Origin: Gammaproteobacteria bacterium
Lineage (GTDB): Bacteria > Pseudomonadota > Gammaproteobacteria > Enterobacterales > Alteromonadaceae
Reading direction: 5' to 3'
Assembly: GCA_023380515.1 (NCBI GenBank)
Contig: JAMCRH010000235.1
Location: forward strand, 1-7,012
Length of the DNA stretch: 7,012 nt
Shown: piece after piece, positions 6,785 to 7,012 of the stretch
Layout of the letters: each line of letters opens with the position of its first letter
Position numbering within the stretch: position 1 is the first letter of the stretch
Notes under the pieces: model-generated
Database searches by the model: none
The model's input: the letters and a program-made list of their open reading frames with translations, nothing else
What the model was told of the DNA's origin: nothing
Program-made: the position numbers and the translations under genes

Positions 6785-6896
6785 GCTTGGTGCCGCGCTG
6801 CGAAGCCGCTTCCGCCGCGCACGCCCGGCTCGGTCAGAAAGCTTGGTTCCGTGCGTCGAAGCCGCTTCCGCGGCGCACGGCAGCCGATGTCAGAGA
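6785..6896. repeat. Two tandem copies of a 56-bp GC-rich palindromic repeat
   Basis: Copy 1 (6785-6840) and copy 2 (6841-6896) are head-to-tail with a period of exactly 56 bp; I count 44 of 56 identical bases. Both begin GCTTGG, share the 15-base core CGAAGCCGCTTCCGC and end with GTCAGA plus two bases. Each can fold: in copy 2, CCGTGCG (6849-6855) pairs with CGCACGG (6874-6880), and an alternative inner stem GCCGC-TTCC-GCGGC lies at 6861-6874. Copy 1 has a bulged equivalent (GTGCCGCG with CGCGCAC). The block starts 3 bp after the phosphatase stop and resembles an extragenic palindromic (REP-like) element, perhaps protecting the mRNA 3' end. Confidence 0.7.
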
Positions 6897-6906
6897 CGCC
6901 GTGAAC

Positions 6907-6916
6907 CCATATATGG
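6907..6916. repeat. Palindrome CCATATATGG beside the tandem repeat
   Basis: A perfect 10-bp palindrome inside GCCGTGAACCCATATATGGACACC. This setting resembles short intergenic repeats with a GCCGTGAACCCAT...ATGG core that I recall from other marine gammaproteobacteria. It may be the end piece of the same repetitive element as 6785-6896. Family membership is from memory and unverified. Confidence 0.35.
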
Positions 6917-6925
6917 ACACCTCGC

Positions 6926-6968
6926 AAAAAACAAGTGATTTTCTACATAAATTCACCTTGTGGTTTTT
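6926..6968. terminator. Weak, possibly bidirectional terminator after the phosphatase
   Basis: ACAAGTGA (6931-6938) pairs with TCACCTTGT (6953-6961) with one bulged base, around a 14-nt loop. On plus it is followed by GG and five T (6964-6968); on minus the A-run before it (6926-6930) reads as U-rich. It would end the smrA-phosphatase transcript and possibly a gene entering from the right. The stem is AT-rich and bulged, so support is modest. Confidence 0.4.
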
Positions 6969-7012
6969 CAACGTTGCGCGATGTGAACAGGATAAAACTG
7001 CATTCGTATATA
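6969..7012. other. Noncoding window edge, nothing assigned
   Basis: The last 44 bases are AT-rich, with a small palindrome CAACGTTG (6969-6976), a -10-like GATAAA (6991-6996) and TATATA at the very end. These might belong to a promoter region of a gene beyond the window, but I see no -35 pairing worth assigning and no coding start. Confidence 0.3.

Noticed and set aside
6785..6896. CRISPR array
   Set aside because: There are only two adjoining 56-bp copies with no unique spacers between them, and no cas gene in the window.
6573..6938. Plus-strand open frame overlapping the phosphatase end and running through the tandem repeat
   Set aside because: It is out of frame with the phosphatase, and its tail is Arg/Ala-rich sequence derived from the GC-rich repeat, with no credible start context.

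Overview
The window looks like ordinary chromosome from a marine, Idiomarina- or Pseudidiomarina-like gammaproteobacterium (Alteromonadales). This rests on family resemblance (SelO tail, CrbR/ErdR-type regulator, Acs, DcaP-type porin, gammaproteobacterial SmrA, PhoA-type phosphatase), moderate GC and Asp/Glu-rich proteins. It is an inference without a database search. I see no transposase, integrase, phage gene, tRNA, rRNA or CRISPR array.

Layout. Bases 1-635 (+) are the 3' end of a selO/ydiU gene for a protein adenylyltransferase, cut by the window edge. It converges on a two-gene minus-strand unit: acs (acetyl-CoA synthetase, 3330 to 1387) followed after 40 bp by a LuxR/NarL-type response regulator (1346 to 687) that resembles CrbR/ErdR, the regulators known to control acs in Vibrio and Pseudomonas. 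A 186-bp divergent intergenic region separates acs from a plus-strand DcaP-type outer-membrane porin (3517-4677). This region holds a perfect 5-4-5 dyad (TAGAC-N4-GTCTA) that suits a NarL-type regulator and lies just upstream of the probable acs -35. A strong intrinsic terminator (4725-4768) follows the porin. Next come smrA (Smr-domain nuclease, 4825-5370) and, 46 bp later, a secreted alkaline phosphatase (5417-6781). The last 230 bp are noncoding and carry a tandem 56-bp GC-rich repeat, a short palindrome and a weak terminator-like hairpin.

How the genes may work together. acs and the regulator form a plausible acetate-scavenging module, with the regulator downstream of its likely target and the porin possibly sharing the control region. 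The sensor kinase (CrbS-like) and acetate permease are not in the window. smrA and the phosphatase are probably co-transcribed but have no obvious shared function.

Most notable observations: (1) the 5' end of smrA appears frameshifted, because a well-placed ATG with its own Shine-Dalgarno (4769) is one base out of frame with a conserved-looking N-terminal extension; (2) the smrA ribosome site lies inside the 3' arm of the porin terminator, and an extended -10 promoter lies at its 5' arm; (3) the dyad in the acs/porin divergent region. I found no convincing new multi-gene system; the core gene content is ordinary.
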